Source: SAR202 cluster bacterium
GTDB taxonomy: Bacteria > Chloroflexota > Dehalococcoidia > UBA3495
Assembly (NCBI GenBank): GCA_009392775.1
Contig: VFFT01000077.1
Span: 1 to 25,276 of the forward strand
DNA: 25,276 bases
Direction: 5' to 3'
A program made the translations under genes and the position numbers. Under the pieces are notes generated by a model, which saw only the letters and a program-made list of their open reading frames with translations, searched no databases and was not told where the DNA came from. Shown here one piece after another: positions 23,813 through 25,276 of this stretch; position 1 is the first letter of the stretch; each line of letters opens with the position of its first letter.

Positions 23813-25276
23813 TTAGTCCCCTAGACTGTCAGCCAATAATTCCAGTACGTCTTTGCTTTGTTTAGAATCTGCCTGTCCCTTAGACTGGATGCCTTCAGTC
23901 AGCATTTGCAGACAGAATGGACAAGATACCCCCACGGTATCAGCTTCAGTTTCCAAGAATTGGTCGGTTCTTACGTGGTTAATGCGATCTCCTTGACTCT
24001 CCTCTATCCACATATGGCCACCACCTGCTCCGCAGCAAAATCCTCTTTCTCTGCATCTGGACCCAATTTCGACCAACTTGAGCCCAGGTATAGACCGTGC
24101 TACATTTCTAGGTTCGTCGTACACACCATTGTGTCTGCCCAGATAGCATGAATCGTGATATGCCACAGTTGCATCTATCATCTTTATCGGTTTTATGTCG
24201 CCTTTATTAATTAGTCCATCCACGAATTGGCTGTAGTGAAGTACTTCGTAGTCGCCGCCGAATTGTGGGTATTCGTTTCTTATCGTGTTAAAACAGTGTG
24301 GACAAATCGTTACAATTTTTTTGATGTTATATTGGTTCATTGTTTCTATATTTTGTTGAGCCATTATTTGGAATAAATATTCATTTCCCATTCTTCTAGC
24401 AGGGTCCCCAGTGCAAGTCTCTTCTTCTCCTAATATGGCGAAATCTACGTTAGCCGCTTTGAGGACTTTTACCATAGAGCGAGCAATCCCTTGGCTCCTT
24501 TGTTCTAGTGCCGATGTGCAACCTACCCAGAATAATATCTCTGCATCAGGATGATCTGCTATCGTTGGTACATCTAGGCCCTCAGCCCAGTCCGTCCTAG
24601 AGAACTGGGTTCCTCTCCAAGGGTGCCCTCTTTGTTCCATACTTAGCAACGCGTTCATACCAGTTTCTGGGATCTTGGATTCTTCTAGTACTAGGTTGCG
24701 TCGTATGTCGATAATCGTAGGAACATGTTCTACTACTACCGGGCATTCCTCCATGCAAGCACCGCAAGAAACGCAATCCCATATAGCCTGTTCTGGTATA
24801 GCATGATCGATTAAGGGTTGAGGCTCTATGTGCTCTGCGTCAGGAGCTCCTTGATGTCCTATGGATATCATGTGTTCTTTGAGGTTTTCTACAATGTGCA
24901 TAGGGGATAAAATTTTGCCCGTAATGTTTGCGGGGCAAGCATCGGTACATCTTCCACAAACAGCGCAGGCGTAACCATCCAAAAGTTGCTTCCATGTGAA
25001 GTCCTGGACTCTACCTGCTCCAAAGCGGGGGGTATTTTCTAAGTCTATGGTAGGTAATGTGCCTCGAGGTTCTAGGGATCGGAAATAAGCATTAAGTGGG
25101 GCTGCAACCATGTGTATATGCTTAGAGAATGGTATATAAATTGCAAAGGATAATATGACAAGCAAGTGTAGCCACCACATAGCCTCATGTAGCACTATCG
25201 CTACGCTTTGGGTGACACCTAGGGCTGCAATACCGTTTGCTAGTAATCCACCGATGATCACGTGTGCCTCAGGGCC
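23813..25276 (-). CDS. HdrD-like (Fe-S)-binding oxidoreductase with NarI-like membrane part, 5' end cut by window
   Basis: The frame remains open to the window end, so the N-terminus is missing; 487 residues are visible (numbers below start at the internal GTG at 25261). A membrane helix (about 26-46) with flanking His25, His32, His48 and His50 looks like the end of a NarI-type cytochrome b domain. Two 4Fe-4S motifs follow, CAVCGRCTDACP (99-110) and CVSCGACMEECP (163-174), then two cysteine-rich CCG domains: GCTSALEQR...CTGDPARR...CPHC and DSCYLGRHN...CCGAGGG...CPFC. This is the heterodisulfide reductase subunit D / glycolate-oxidase Fe-S type layout. Such proteins carry electrons between soluble donors (often ETF or hydroxyacid dehydrogenases) and the quinone pool or disulfides. 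It is followed by the 2-hydroxyacid dehydrogenase gene. The true donor is unknown. Confidence 0.88.
   Translation of the reverse strand, partial: GPEAHVIIGGLLANGIAALGVTQSVAIVLHEAMWWLHLLVILSFAIYIPFSKHIHMVAAPLNAYFRSLEPRGTLPTIDLENTPRFGAGRVQDFTWKQLLDGYACAVCGRCTDACPANITGKILSPMHIVENLKEHMISIGHQGAPDAEHIEPQPLIDHAIPEQAIWDCVSCGACMEECPVVVEHVPTIIDIRRNLVLEESKIPETGMNALLSMEQRGHPWRGTQFSRTDWAEGLDVPTIADHPDAEILFWVGCTSALEQRSQGIARSMVKVLKAANVDFAILGEEETCTGDPARRMGNEYLFQIMAQQNIETMNQYNIKKIVTICPHCFNTIRNEYPQFGGDYEVLHYSQFVDGLINKGDIKPIKMIDATVAYHDSCYLGRHNGVYDEPRNVARSIPGLKLVEIGSRCRERGFCCGAGGGHMWIEESQGDRINHVRTDQFLETEADTVGVSCPFCLQMLTEGIQSKGQADSKQSKDVLELLADSLGD

Overview
This window looks like chromosomal sequence from a bacterium with a moderate, slightly AT-rich genome (estimated by eye, not computed). 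The likeliest host is a Chloroflexota member, in or near the marine SAR202 / Dehalococcoidia group. I infer this from gene content and protein style: a CaiB-type CoA transferase and molybdenum hydroxylase catabolic cluster, an EF-G2 paralogue, an actinobacterial/Chloroflexi-style coaD plus SepIVA-like pair, and an ATP synthase operon with a short epsilon subunit. No rRNA, tRNA, CRISPR array, transposase or phage gene was seen.

Layout. (1) Bases 1-5403, plus strand: a catabolic cluster with the 3' part of a xanthine dehydrogenase-family molybdenum subunit, a carboxymuconolactone decarboxylase-family protein, a CoA transferase, an SDR dehydrogenase and a small alpha/beta-barrel-like protein. 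A GC-rich, strongly foldable 56-nt element lies between the CoA transferase and the SDR. (2) 5441-5821, minus: a RidA-family deaminase whose predicted promoter overlaps an inverted repeat. (3) 6135-8183, plus: EF-G2. (4) 8223-12069, minus: ribF, tyrS and a B12-dependent acyl-CoA mutase catalytic subunit in a tight operon. (5) 12374-14744, plus: rsmD, coaD, a SepIVA/DivIVA-like coiled-coil protein, then a bifunctional-nuclease-family gene with its own strong promoter. (6) 14890-21691, plus: a complete F1Fo ATP synthase operon in the order atpI/Z-B-E-F-H-A-G-D-C, closed by a strong intrinsic terminator. (7) 21764-25276: a Rex-like NAD(H)-binding protein that lacks the DNA-binding winged helix (minus), a DUF503 protein (plus), a D-2-hydroxyacid dehydrogenase (minus) and the 3' part of an HdrD-like membrane Fe-S oxidoreductase (minus) running off the window.

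How it fits together. Region 1 reads as a hydroxylation, CoA-activation and dehydrogenation route for an unknown organic acid. The acyl-CoA mutase and Fe-S oxidoreductase fit carbon and electron flow from such substrates, and the ATP synthase is the energy-conserving end point; these links are inference. The observations most worth a second look are the structured RNA-like element at 4066-4121, the Rex-like protein stripped of its winged helix, the apparent AUA start of the SepIVA-like gene, and the His-rich exterior loop of ATP synthase subunit a.
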